A DNA stretch of 35,056 nucleotides from Gemmatimonadota bacterium (GCA_022822425.1 JAJEBS010000118.1:1-35056); one strand, 5' to 3'. Positions 23,489 to 31,125 are shown, counted from the first letter of the stretch. Numbers and translations are program-made. The notes: generated by a model not told the origin, from the sequence alone.

Positions 23489-24621
23489 CGGTCTGGTTCC
23501 TCGGGGTTCATGGGCTCGCCGCCCTCCGCGACGCGCATGAGGCTGGGGAACACGAAGATCCCAGGTCGACGGCCTCTTCCGGGGACAGCTTCGTGAAGTA
23601 TATCGGCGTCGCACAGCCGCCGCAGGATTCTGCGTGCCGTTGGCGCGGAGAGTGCAGTTTCACGGGCGAGTTGGACACTGGAAAAGATCGGTCGCTCAAA
23701 CATCCAGTCCAGAACTTCGACCGCATATCGCGTGCGGGCTACGTCCGGTACTCGGCTCTTCATCTCTTCATGGAGATCGAGAATGGCCTGAGCCCTGACC
23801 AGATCGTCCTCCGCCTGGATCCGCACGGCGTTCAGGAAAAACCTGCACCAACCGGTCCAATCGTCATCACGGGAGACCGACAGCAGCCCTTCGTAGTAGG
23901 CTTCGCGATTGGCTTCCATGTAGGGGCTGATGAAAAATGCCGGCTGGCGAATCAATCCCATCTGCCACATGAACAGCGGGACGAGCATGCGTCCCATGCG
24001 GCCATTGCCGTCATGAAACGGGTGAAGTGCCTCGAACTCGGCATGCAGGATGGCGAGCTGGACGAGGCGGTCTGGATGGTCCTGGTGCATATATCGCTCC
24101 CAGGCGGCCATGGCGTCGAGAAGCTTGTCCGCACCAACAGGAATGAACGTAGCCTCCTCGATGGAGCAACCGGCCGGTCCAATGAAGTTCCGGTTTCGCC
24201 GATAGGCGCCAGGGGATCGATACCGTCCCCGACCGCGGGACAGGAGCACGCGGTGCGAATCCCGGATGACTCGCTGCGAGAGTGGTAGTTCATTCAGCAT
24301 GTCCGCCGCGTGCTTCATCGCCATTCGGTACTGGATTACCTCCAGGATATCGTCACGACGAGCGGGAGAACTCGCCTTGCCTCTCGCCTCGAACTCCAGC
24401 ACCTCGCCAATCGTGGCCTGGGTCCCCTCAATCCGCGATGAGCGCTCAGCTTCCCGCCTCGACAACGGCGCAAGAAGGATGCGAGGATTCGGAACCCCGG
24501 AGAGCATTCCGTCGTATCTCGCCACCGCAGCAGATGCCGGACCGATCAACGGAACCAACCGAGGCCAGTCCAGTCGCCCATCGGGCGGGAACATCCCCTC
24601 GTGATATCGAACCGGAGCCAT
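23485..24621 (-). CDS. fic: Fic-domain protein (probable AMPylator) with Fic_N and C-terminal winged helix
   Basis: The 378-residue protein carries the catalytic motif HPFHDGNGRMGR (200-211), complete, with H200 as base. The N-terminal SSRIEGT (61-67) is the inhibitory-helix motif with the glutamate that blocks ATP gamma-phosphate binding, which makes it a class II Fic. A C-terminal winged-helix-like segment (SSVQLARETALSAPTARRILRRL) suggests DNA or repressor-like contacts. Fic enzymes usually transfer AMP onto target hydroxyls. I chose ATG 24621 because GGAGGAA lies 8 bases upstream; an ATG at 24669 would extend into the repeat array. The gene overlaps the MDR gene by 4 bases and is divergent from the methyltransferase. 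Confidence 0.9.
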   Translation of the reverse strand: MAPVRYHEGMFPPDGRLDWPRLVPLIGPASAAVARYDGMLSGVPNPRILLAPLSRREAERSSRIEGTQATIGEVLEFEARGKASSPARRDDILEVIQYRMAMKHAADMLNELPLSQRVIRDSHRVLLSRGRGRYRSPGAYRRNRNFIGPAGCSIEEATFIPVGADKLLDAMAAWERYMHQDHPDRLVQLAILHAEFEALHPFHDGNGRMGRMLVPLFMWQMGLIRQPAFFISPYMEANREAYYEGLLSVSRDDDWTGWCRFFLNAVRIQAEDDLVRAQAILDLHEEMKSRVPDVARTRYAVEVLDWMFERPIFSSVQLARETALSAPTARRILRRLCDADILHEAVPGRGRRPGIFVFPSLMRVAEGGEPMNPEEPDR

Positions 24622-25022
24622 CAGGTATCTTCCTCCCTCGCCACGGTTGTCGATCATCGTGAGCGTCAAGAAGATTTGTCGATCACCGAAGAGAAAATAT
24701 GAGCGTCAAGACTCGTTGTCGATCACTTCGACGAGAGAATGAGCGTCAAGGAGATTTGTCGATCATCCGTGAGCGCCAACGAGCGTGTTCGATCATCCGT
24801 GACCCGCAAGCGAATTGGCTGCGCACCCGCGTGGGACGGCAGGACCGAAGGGGCATCCGCAACGGATTGACCGGGACGCAGCCGATCAGGATCCGGGGAC
24901 ACCCCATGGCAGGTCAATCCTTGAATCCCGGTATCGCGGTTTCTAGCTTGCCGGATGGAAGCCAGTGGGAGCAGCGGGATCATCGGCCGGAGGAGTGCGC
25001 TCATGAAGAGGTTGTACGGGTA
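24622..25022. promoter_or_regulatory. Long divergent region between fic and the methyltransferase
   Basis: This 401-base gap holds a dyad repeat array in its left half (24647-24825). Its right half is plain sequence with no evident homology except a six-codon leader ORF at 25003-25023. An open frame runs through it on the plus strand, but nothing in it looks like protein beyond the methyltransferase start. Weak promoter-like hexamers (TTGAAT at 24921) are not convincing. Confidence 0.55.
24647..24825. repeat. Array of 26-bp imperfect-dyad repeats with 30/40-bp phasing
   Basis: Three close units have the form TGAGCGTCAA-N6-TTGTCGATCA, starting at 24660, 24700 and 24740. A fourth, slightly changed unit starts at 24770 and a degenerate fifth at 24800. 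A lone right arm lies at 24647-24656. The two arms are inverted copies matching at 8 of 10 positions, and the two mismatches are the same in the three close units. Unit spacing is 40, 40, 30 and 30 bp, so units stay on roughly the same helix face. Gaps between units are 4 or 14 bases, the 14-base ones purine-rich. The array begins 26 bases upstream of the fic start. It is not a CRISPR: the gaps are far too short. Confidence 0.85.
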
Positions 25023-25023
25023 G
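25003..25023 (+). CDS. Possible six-codon leader ORF before the methyltransferase
   Basis: An ATG at 25003 preceded by a strong GGAGGAG (7-base spacing) opens a six-codon frame (MKRLYG) that ends at TAG 25021-25023. That stop overlaps the GTG start of the methyltransferase (TAGTG). It could be a reinitiation leader or the real ribosome landing site for the downstream GTG. It is too short to judge as a gene. Confidence 0.35.
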   Translation: MKRLYG

Positions 25024-25922
25024 TGCCCAGGATCGTCTTCGGAGACAACCTCGAGGTGCTCCGCGGGATGCCGGACGGGGTGGCCGACCTCATCTACATC
25101 GATCCGCCTTTCAATACCGGCAGGACGCAGCGGCACAACCGCATCCGCACCACGCGTGCGCAGAACGGCGACCGCACGGGCTTCAAGGGCGAGCGCTACC
25201 GGACCGCGTCCCTGGGCACGCGGCGCTTCCGCGACAGCTTCGACGACTACCTCGGCTTCCTCGAGCCGAGACTGATCGAGGCGTACCGCGTCCTGGCCCC
25301 GCACGGATCGCTCTACTTCCACATCGACTACCGGGAGGTCCACCGGTGCCGCTTCCTGCTGGACGAGCTGTTCGGGCCGGACAATCTCCTGAACGAGATC
25401 ATCTGGGCGTATGATTTCGGGGCACGGCCGAAGCGGCGCTGGCCCGCCAAGCACGACAACATCCTCTTCTACGTCAAGGATCTGGCGAACTACGTCTTCA
25501 ACGTCGACGCGATCCAGAGAATCCCGTACATGGCTCCGGGGCTGGTGGGCCCCGAGAAGGCCGCCCGCGGCAAGTTGCCCACCGACACCTGGTGGCACAC
25601 CATCGTGCCCACCAGCGGCGCCGAGCGAACGGGCTACCCGACCCAGAAGCCGCTGGGCATCCTGCGGCGCATCGTGACGGCTTCTTCCCGCCCGGGAGAC
25701 CTGGTGCTGGACTTCTTTGCGGGGAGCGGCACCACGGGAATGGCGGCGCACGAGCTGGGGCGCAGGTTTCTCCTCGTGGACAACAATCGTGAGGCGCTGG
25801 AAGTGATGGCAAAGCGATTTGCGGCGGTACCGGGGGTTCGGTGGCAGGGATTCGAGCCGCGGACTCGAGGGTCGGAGGAGGGCTTGCCTTCGGCCCCGGC
25901 GTCGGAAGACGGCTTGCGGTGA
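25023..25922 (+). CDS. Orphan site-specific DNA methyltransferase (beta class, N4/N6)
   Basis: The 299-residue protein starts at GTG 25023 (MPRIVFGDNLEVL). Motif order is the catalytic DPPF (27-30, IYIDPPFNTG) first, a target-recognition region in the middle, and the SAM-binding FxGxG (FAGSG, 232-236, LDFFAGSGTTGMAA) at the C-terminus. This is the beta class of amino-methyltransferases (N6-adenine or N4-cytosine). No restriction endonuclease is encoded nearby, so it is an orphan or regulatory methylase. A longer upstream frame (ATGs at 24699 and 24906) was rejected because homology begins at the GTG. It overlaps the next gene by 4 bases (GTGA). The recognition sequence is unknown. Confidence 0.9.
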   Translation: MPRIVFGDNLEVLRGMPDGVADLIYIDPPFNTGRTQRHNRIRTTRAQNGDRTGFKGERYRTASLGTRRFRDSFDDYLGFLEPRLIEAYRVLAPHGSLYFHIDYREVHRCRFLLDELFGPDNLLNEIIWAYDFGARPKRRWPAKHDNILFYVKDLANYVFNVDAIQRIPYMAPGLVGPEKAARGKLPTDTWWHTIVPTSGAERTGYPTQKPLGILRRIVTASSRPGDLVLDFFAGSGTTGMAAHELGRRFLLVDNNREALEVMAKRFAAVPGVRWQGFEPRTRGSEEGLPSAPASEDGLR

Positions 25923-26383
25923 ACGATATGCCCCACACCACCCACAACGGCCCGCGGGACGAGGATCGCGCGGCCACGGATGGCGTCCCGAACGAATCCG
26001 GCCACGAGCCCGACGACATTCACGGGGTGCCCGACGCGACCCTGGGCGGCTACCTGGAAACGCACGACCGGCCGCCCGCCTTCGAGGGCGCAGACGGGCA
26101 CCCGTACACGGTGTCGCTCGAGGTCGAGCAGACGCCCGACCTGCGCGCGCCCTACGTCGGCTACCTCGTGTTTCCGCGCTGGGCCGCGACCGGGCTCGGC
26201 GTGATCGGGCACGTGCAGACGCCGGTGCTGTGCCGCGAGCGCGGACGTGCCACCGCCGAAGGCCACCTTCGCGAACTGTCGCTCGACCAGGTGAAGTCGC
26301 TGCTCGACAAGGGAATCGAGCGCCGGGGCGAGGAGGCAGGCAGTGACCCGCAGCCCGACCCGTACTCGTTCGGATCGGAATGA
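25919..26383 (+). CDS. Hypothetical protein between methyltransferase and queE
   Basis: The product is 154 residues from GTG 25919, which overlaps the methyltransferase stop as GTGA; an ATG at 25928 would remove three residues. The first 45 residues are polar and probably disordered. A compact core follows (VSLEVEQTPDLRAPYVGYLVFPRWAATGLGVIGHVQTP, then LSLDQVKSLLDKGIERR). I do not recognise the family. It has no signal peptide or membrane segment. It overlaps queE by ATGA, so three genes are translationally linked. Confidence 0.7.
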   Translation: MNDMPHTTHNGPRDEDRAATDGVPNESGHEPDDIHGVPDATLGGYLETHDRPPAFEGADGHPYTVSLEVEQTPDLRAPYVGYLVFPRWAATGLGVIGHVQTPVLCRERGRATAEGHLRELSLDQVKSLLDKGIERRGEEAGSDPQPDPYSFGSE

Positions 26384-27045
26384 AGGACTCCCTTCGCGTC
26401 ACCGAGATCTTCCACTCGATCCAGGGGGAGTCGACCTGGGCGGGGATGCCCTGCACCTTCGTGCGCCTGACCGGCTGCCCGCTCCGCTGCGTCTGGTGCG
26501 ACACGGCGTACGCGTTCAGCGGCGGAGAGCGCCTGTCGTTCGACGACATCCTCGCCGAGGTGTGCGGGCACGGATGCGACCTGGTGGAACTCACGGGCGG
26601 GGAGCCGCTCGCGCAGGCCGGTGCCTGCGCCCTGGTGGACCGGCTGCTGGAAGAGGGGTTGACCGTGCTGGTGGAGACGTCCGGAGCCATCGACGTCGGG
26701 CCGCTCGATCCGCGGGCGCACAAGATCATGGACCTCAAGTGCCCGGGCTCGGGAGAGATCGCGCGCAACCTGTGGTCGAACCTCGACCACCTGACCGCCC
26801 GGGACGAAGTGAAGTTCGTGGTCGGGGATCGCGCCGACTACGAGTGGGCTCGGGCAGTCATCGTCGAGCGGGGCCTCGGGGACCGCGTCCGGGACGGATT
26901 GCTGAACGCGCTGCTGATGTCGCCGGTGTGGGGCGAGACCGACCTCGAGGCGCTCGCGCGCTGGATTCTGGAAGACGGGCTGCCCGTGCGCTTCCAGACC
27001 CAGCTCCACAAGCACATCTGGGGAGCGGACGCGAAGGGGGTCTGA
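26380..27045 (+). CDS. queE: 7-carboxy-7-deazaguanine synthase QueE
   Basis: The 221-residue radical SAM enzyme converts 6-carboxytetrahydropterin to 7-carboxy-7-deazaguanine, a precursor of preQ0 and queuosine. The start motif TEIFHSIQGESTWAG is characteristic. The cluster motif is C-x3-C-x2-C (C33, C37, C40 in CPLRCVWCD), followed by LTGGEPLAQ and VETSGA. Length and layout fit bacterial QueE. It starts at ATG 26380, overlapping the previous stop. It is coupled to a DNA methyltransferase and a hypothetical gene rather than to queC/queD, which are absent. queG in the window suggests the organism makes queuosine. Confidence 0.95.
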   Translation: MKDSLRVTEIFHSIQGESTWAGMPCTFVRLTGCPLRCVWCDTAYAFSGGERLSFDDILAEVCGHGCDLVELTGGEPLAQAGACALVDRLLEEGLTVLVETSGAIDVGPLDPRAHKIMDLKCPGSGEIARNLWSNLDHLTARDEVKFVVGDRADYEWARAVIVERGLGDRVRDGLLNALLMSPVWGETDLEALARWILEDGLPVRFQTQLHKHIWGADAKGV

Positions 27046-27046
27046 G

Positions 27047-28180
27047 GTGGCAGAAAGGCCCCCGACGTTGCGATCCGCCAGTCTTCTCCTGACAGCTCTC
27101 CTGCTGACGGCTTGCGAGTCCCCCGATTGTGCAACGTGGAATACCGAAGCCTTCTTCAAGCAGGCAACTCCCGGCGATACGAGGACTTGCCTGCAAGCGG
27201 GGGCGGATGTGTCGGCCCGGGATTCAGTCGGTCTGACTCCCCTGCATCATGCCGCGGCCTGGAGCGATTACCCGGGTGTGGCGGAGGCAGTCATCGACGC
27301 CGGGGCCGACATCGACGCCACGGACGACTACTCCGGCACAAGCCTCACGCATCGGGCGCCCCTGGACATGGCTGCGCGGTACAACGGGAATTCCCAGGTG
27401 GCTCTCGTCCTTCTCGGAGCCGGCGCACGCGCCGAAACCCGACACCTGCTCGGCGCGGCGATTTTCAACGAGAATCCGGAGGTAGCCCTGACCTTCGTCC
27501 GCGCCGGAGTCGACGTGAACGCCACGCACCCCGGAGGACCAACAGCCCTTTCCCTCGCGGCACGGTCCAATGAGAACCCGGAGATGGTCCTGGCTCTTGT
27601 GCGGGCCGGAGCCGATCTCGACGCTCGTGCGAGCTACCTCGACGAGGCACCGCTCCACCTGGCAGCGGCAAACAACGAGAACCCCGAAGTAGCGTTGGCC
27701 CTCGTAAACGCGGGATCCGACGTAGACGTCGAGAACCGGCATGGCGATACGCCTCTCCTGAGGGCGTTGTATGCCAACGAGAATCCCGAAGTGGCTCTTG
27801 CCCTTGTCGAAGCCGGGGCGGACGTGAACGCCCGAGAGCTGGCAACGTCCGCAACACCCCTGCATCTCGCGGCTTCGTTCAGCCGTGGCCCCGAGGTCGC
27901 CGCGGCGCTCATCGAGGCCGGGGCCGACCTGAACGCCAGGACCGCAAGGGGTGAGACACCCTTGCACCGGGCGGCGAATGCGGAGAATACGGACATCCTG
28001 AACGTCCTGCTCGAGGCCGGCGCCGATGTGTCGGTCCGGGACTACATCGGGCGGACGCCTCTGGAAACAGCAGAGCTCAACGGTGATTCAGAGGCGGTTG
28101 AGATGCTCCGCCGCGCGGGCGGCCAAGGGGTCTTCGTCCCCCAACCGAGGCCGGGGGCACCCCCCGTTGACCGTTATTGA
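27047..28180 (+). CDS. Ankyrin-repeat lipoprotein
   Basis: The 377-residue product starts at GTG 27047, one base after the queE stop, with a signal peptide ending in a good lipobox (LLLTAC, Cys23). About eight ankyrin repeats follow (LHHAAAW, VIDAGADIDA, LVRAGADLDA and others), with an unusual shared N-E-N-P-E-V/M tip in four consecutive repeats spaced 102, 105 and 102 bp. The C-terminus is Pro-rich. It is likely an inner- or outer-membrane-anchored protein-binding scaffold. Its TGA overlaps the start of the candidate metal-regulated operator at 28178. Whether it belongs to the upstream queE transcript or acts with the metal genes is unclear. Confidence 0.88.
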   Translation: MAERPPTLRSASLLLTALLLTACESPDCATWNTEAFFKQATPGDTRTCLQAGADVSARDSVGLTPLHHAAAWSDYPGVAEAVIDAGADIDATDDYSGTSLTHRAPLDMAARYNGNSQVALVLLGAGARAETRHLLGAAIFNENPEVALTFVRAGVDVNATHPGGPTALSLAARSNENPEMVLALVRAGADLDARASYLDEAPLHLAAANNENPEVALALVNAGSDVDVENRHGDTPLLRALYANENPEVALALVEAGADVNARELATSATPLHLAASFSRGPEVAAALIEAGADLNARTARGETPLHRAANAENTDILNVLLEAGADVSVRDYIGRTPLETAELNGDSEAVEMLRRAGGQGVFVPQPRPGAPPVDRY

Positions 28181-28200
28181 CAATATATTATCATTATTAT
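28167..28200 (+). promoter_or_regulatory. Candidate Fur/Zur-type operator and promoter of the metal-uptake operon
   Basis: In a GC-rich genome this stretch is strikingly AT-rich. TGACAATA (28178-28185) and TATTATCA (28186-28193) form a 16-bp palindrome with one mismatch. A -35-like TTGACC (28167-28172) and a -10-like TATCAT (28189-28194) with 16 bases between overlap it, as expected for repression. The block AATATATTATCATT (28182-28195) recurs with two changes at 34374-34387. Confidence 0.6.
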
Positions 28201-28382
28201 CCAGGGACTCGGCCCTCCCTGCTGCTGTCGGGGGCATGACATCATCGACCGCGCACAAGAGCGGGCGCAGGCAAATCGGAGTTCCGGTGCACACATGATG
28301 CGAGGACACATTTCCGGTCTGCGTAGCAGTTCGGTCCCGCTTCGGCGGCTCGCGCTGGCCCAGGAAGCGGCACGGGGAGTCG
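28181..28382. other. Leader region upstream of the small His/Cys protein
   Basis: These 202 bases hold the AT-rich operator at their left end. The rest has no protein-like ORF I can support: a 34-codon frame near 28295 lacks signal or homology. No riboswitch-like fold was recognised. Confidence 0.4.
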
Positions 28383-28700
28383 ATGATCCACCGGGTTGAT
28401 CCAGTGCGGATCCGGGGGCGCGTACACGCGCTCACCGGACTCGCCGTCGTCCTCTCGCTCCTCGTCGCCTCCGTCGTGGAGGCCTCCCACTCGCATGAGG
28501 GCGAGGCCGAGTCGGCCGCGGAGTGTTCCGTGTGCCAACTGGCGCAGACACCCGGCCACATGACCGGGTCGGACAAGCCGGGTCTCACCGGGCCGAACCT
28601 GCTGCAGACGCCCGCCATCGCCGGAAACCGGCCGGCCCCCGCGGCTCTCCACTTCTCTCCCCACCTGAGCCGCGCTCCCCCTCTCTCGATCTCTCCGTAG
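28383..28700 (+). CDS. Small secreted His/Cys protein (DUF2946-like)
   Basis: The 105-residue protein has a hydrophobic leader (LTGLAVVLSLLVASVVEA). Immediately after it comes HSHEGEAESAAECSVCQLA, a metal-ligand-like cluster of two histidines and a CxxC. This arrangement resembles DUF2946-type periplasmic proteins encoded with metal receptors. The C-terminal half is low-complexity and Pro-rich. It is first in the plus-strand metal operon, 111 bases before the TonB receptor. GGGGAG lies just before the ATG at 28383. A role in handling or sensing a transition metal is inferred. Confidence 0.65.
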   Translation: MIHRVDPVRIRGRVHALTGLAVVLSLLVASVVEASHSHEGEAESAAECSVCQLAQTPGHMTGSDKPGLTGPNLLQTPAIAGNRPAPAALHFSPHLSRAPPLSISP

Positions 28701-28714
28701 CGATCAATCCCCCA

Positions 28715-28735
28715 GGCCGACCCCCGGGGTCGGCC
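28715..28735 (+). other. GC hairpin between the small His/Cys gene and the TonB receptor gene
   Basis: GGCCGACCC and GGGTCGGCC pair perfectly around a 3-base loop. No T-run follows, so it is more likely an mRNA-stability or attenuating hairpin than a terminator. It could set different expression of the two flanking genes. Confidence 0.45.
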
Positions 28736-28810
28736 GAAGGCTTGTCCATGGTTGCGCCGCCGGGCTTCACGACCGGCGCCGTCCCTCCGCGCCATGAAGG
28801 GAGTTTGTAC

Positions 28811-31102
28811 ATGACGATATCCAGACGCTTTCCCGTTCTCTTTCTCCTCCTCGGGATGATCCTCGCAGGCATTCCGGCACGCTCCGCGGGCTCGACACCT
28901 GTCGCCGACGCGGACGTGTCCCTGCATCGCTACCGCACGGTCCCCGGGATTGTCGTCGCGCAGCAGGCCGCAGACTCCCTCGACCACGTAGCGGGAATCG
29001 TGCGGTCGGCAGACAGCGGGACGCCTCTCGCGGGCGCGATAGCAAGGATCGTCAGCACGGGCGGCAGCGCAATCACGCACGGCGACGGATCGTTCCGTAT
29101 CGCCGTGCCGGATGGCGAGCGGTATCGGCTCCGGATCGATCGCCTCGGGTACGCCGCGGTTTCCGTCGATGTCCGCCCGGGAGAGAGGGTCACCGTCGAT
29201 CTCGAGGTGGCCGCCATCCCGCTGCCGGACGTTGTCGTCACGGCGGTCCTGAGTCCCACGGCCGCGAACGAGACGATCCGGCCTTCCGCCGTCTTCGCAG
29301 GGGAGCAGCTGCAGCAGCGGATGGCGGGAACCGTCGCGAAGACGGTGGCATGGGTTCCGGGCGTCGCCGTGAGCAGCATGGGGCCGGGCACCGCCCAGCC
29401 GGTCATCCGCGGCCTGACCGGAGACCGGATCCTCATGCTTGAAGACGGTCAGCGCGTGGGCGACGTCATCAACAGCGGCGTGGACCACGCCTCGGCGCTC
29501 TCCCCTTCCACCGCCCGGCGAATCGATGTGATTCGCGGGCCGAGCGCGGTTCTCTACGGCGGCAGCGTACTCGGAGGCGTAATCAACGTGGTGCGGGACG
29601 AGGTGCCCCAGGCGGTGCCGTCCCGCCCGACGGGCTTCACCTTGCTCCAGGCGCAGTCAGCGACCCGCGCCCTCGGGGGGAGTGGCGAAGCGACCGTCGG
29701 AATCACCGAACACGTGCCTCTCCGCATCGAGATGTCGAAGCGCGAGGGAGGGGATCTGCGGACGCCCATCGGGAGGCTCGCGGGAACGCAGACCGACGTG
29801 TGGAGCGTGGCGGCTGGAACCTCGTGGGTGGACGACTGGGGCTACGCCGGCGGTTCATTTCGCGTCTTCAGGAACGACTACGGGATCCCCGGAGGCTTCC
29901 TCGGCGGCCACACGAACCCGGTGCGCACGGAGCAGGAGAGGGTCGCGAGCCGATTCCGCAGCGTCATCCGACCCGGGCAGGGCGTAGAAGCGATTGAAGT
30001 CGATGCGGGCTACACGTGGTACCGGCACCACGAGATGGAATCCTCCGGCATCCTGGGTGCGCTGTACGAGCGCCAGATCGTGAGCGGGGAGGCGCGGGCA
30101 CGGCACGCGCGATGGGGTCCGTTCACATCGGGCGCCGTCGGAACGAGAGTCTCGTGGGAGAACTTCGGATTCGGGGGCGTGCTGTACACCCCGAACTCCC
30201 GGCGCAGGACACAGGCCGCGTACGCTCTCGAGGAGATCCAACTCGATCCGGTCTCGATCGAGGCCGGCCTCCGGTATGACCGGGTCGAGCTGGAACCGCA
30301 CCAGGAGGACGAGTTCTCCGACATCGGACACATCCGCGCACGTTCCTTCGGCGCGGTTTCCGGATCGCTGGGCGCGCTTCTGCGGGTGACCGGGCCGCTC
30401 ACCATGGGTGCGAGCGTGGGCCGTGCCTTTCGCACGCCGGATGTAAACGAACTCTACTCGGAGGGGCCGCACCTCGCTGCCAATTCATTCGACATCGGCA
30501 ATCCCTCGCTCCAGATGGAAACGGGACTCGGAATCGACGTGTTCGGGCGTATCACGGGACGACGCTTGAACGCCGAGGCAACGTGGTTCCGAAACGCAAT
30601 CACCGGCTACGTCTTTCCGCAGGCGACGGGGCAACTCAGCCGCATACGGCTCCCCATCTATCAGTTCGTCGGCGAGGACGCCGTTCTGACCGGCTTGGAG
30701 AGCGTGCTCGGGTGGTCGCTGCCGGCCGGGTTCAAGCTCGAGGCCGTCGCATCGTACGTGCGTGGCACGCTCCTCGCCACGAACGAACCTCTTCCGTTCA
30801 TGCCCCCGCTTCAGGGTCGCCTTGCCATCGGCTATGCGCCGGCGGACTGGTTCGTGGAGGCCGAGGCGCAGATGGCCGGGAGCCAGGAACGGACGGGGCG
30901 GTTCGAGCAACCGACCGATGGATACGCGACCCTTGGCATCTCGGCCGGTATGCGCCTCACGTTGGCCGGGCGGCTGCACGTCGTGACGCTCCACGTCGAG
31001 AACCTCGGCGATACCGAATACAGATATCACCTGTCGCGCGTGAAGGAGATCATGCCCGAGGCGGGCAGATCCGTCAGCGTGGCCTATCGAGTCGTCTTCT
31101 AG
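28811..31102 (+). CDS. ZnuD-like TonB-dependent receptor
   Basis: The 763-residue product starts at ATG 28811 (AAGGGAG upstream). A signal peptide (1-26) is followed by a carboxypeptidase-regulatory-like domain (about 58-135), a TonB-box-like DVVVTAV (140-146) and a plug (about 155-265). Plug motifs are VIRGLTGDRILMLEDGQRVGDV, then S-G-V-D-H-A and IRGPSAVLYGGSVLGGVINVV. The barrel ends in SVSVAYRVVF. The plug pattern with DHA between the two conserved segments resembles zinc receptors of the ZnuD type. I do not see a long His-rich loop. Its neighbours (a Fur/Zur regulator, a MerC-like protein and a ZrgA-like protein) support metal, most likely zinc, uptake. Confidence 0.9.
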   Translation: MTISRRFPVLFLLLGMILAGIPARSAGSTPVADADVSLHRYRTVPGIVVAQQAADSLDHVAGIVRSADSGTPLAGAIARIVSTGGSAITHGDGSFRIAVPDGERYRLRIDRLGYAAVSVDVRPGERVTVDLEVAAIPLPDVVVTAVLSPTAANETIRPSAVFAGEQLQQRMAGTVAKTVAWVPGVAVSSMGPGTAQPVIRGLTGDRILMLEDGQRVGDVINSGVDHASALSPSTARRIDVIRGPSAVLYGGSVLGGVINVVRDEVPQAVPSRPTGFTLLQAQSATRALGGSGEATVGITEHVPLRIEMSKREGGDLRTPIGRLAGTQTDVWSVAAGTSWVDDWGYAGGSFRVFRNDYGIPGGFLGGHTNPVRTEQERVASRFRSVIRPGQGVEAIEVDAGYTWYRHHEMESSGILGALYERQIVSGEARARHARWGPFTSGAVGTRVSWENFGFGGVLYTPNSRRRTQAAYALEEIQLDPVSIEAGLRYDRVELEPHQEDEFSDIGHIRARSFGAVSGSLGALLRVTGPLTMGASVGRAFRTPDVNELYSEGPHLAANSFDIGNPSLQMETGLGIDVFGRITGRRLNAEATWFRNAITGYVFPQATGQLSRIRLPIYQFVGEDAVLTGLESVLGWSLPAGFKLEAVASYVRGTLLATNEPLPFMPPLQGRLAIGYAPADWFVEAEAQMAGSQERTGRFEQPTDGYATLGISAGMRLTLAGRLHVVTLHVENLGDTEYRYHLSRVKEIMPEAGRSVSVAYRVVF

Positions 31103-31125
31103 AGCGACGACCGGAAGGAGATCAG

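Noticed and set aside
24647-24825. CRISPR array
   Set aside because: Repeats are spaced by only 4 or 14 bases, gaps are similar to each other, and no cas genes are near.
24905-24950. tRNA-like or attachment-site-like sequence near TTGAATCCCGG
   Set aside because: No acceptor stem or anticodon arm can be folded around it, and no integrase or second copy was found.
24906-25022. N-terminal extension of the methyltransferase from ATG 24906 or 24699
   Set aside because: The extension has no resemblance to methyltransferases, and the 24699 start would run through the repeat array.
24723-26768. 681-codon minus-strand frame opposite the methyltransferase and queE
   Set aside because: Shadow frame; both genes on the plus strand carry clear catalytic motifs.
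28295-28400. 34-codon ORF in the leader of the metal operon
   Set aside because: No ribosome binding site, no signal, no family resemblance, and it overlaps the better supported start at 28383.
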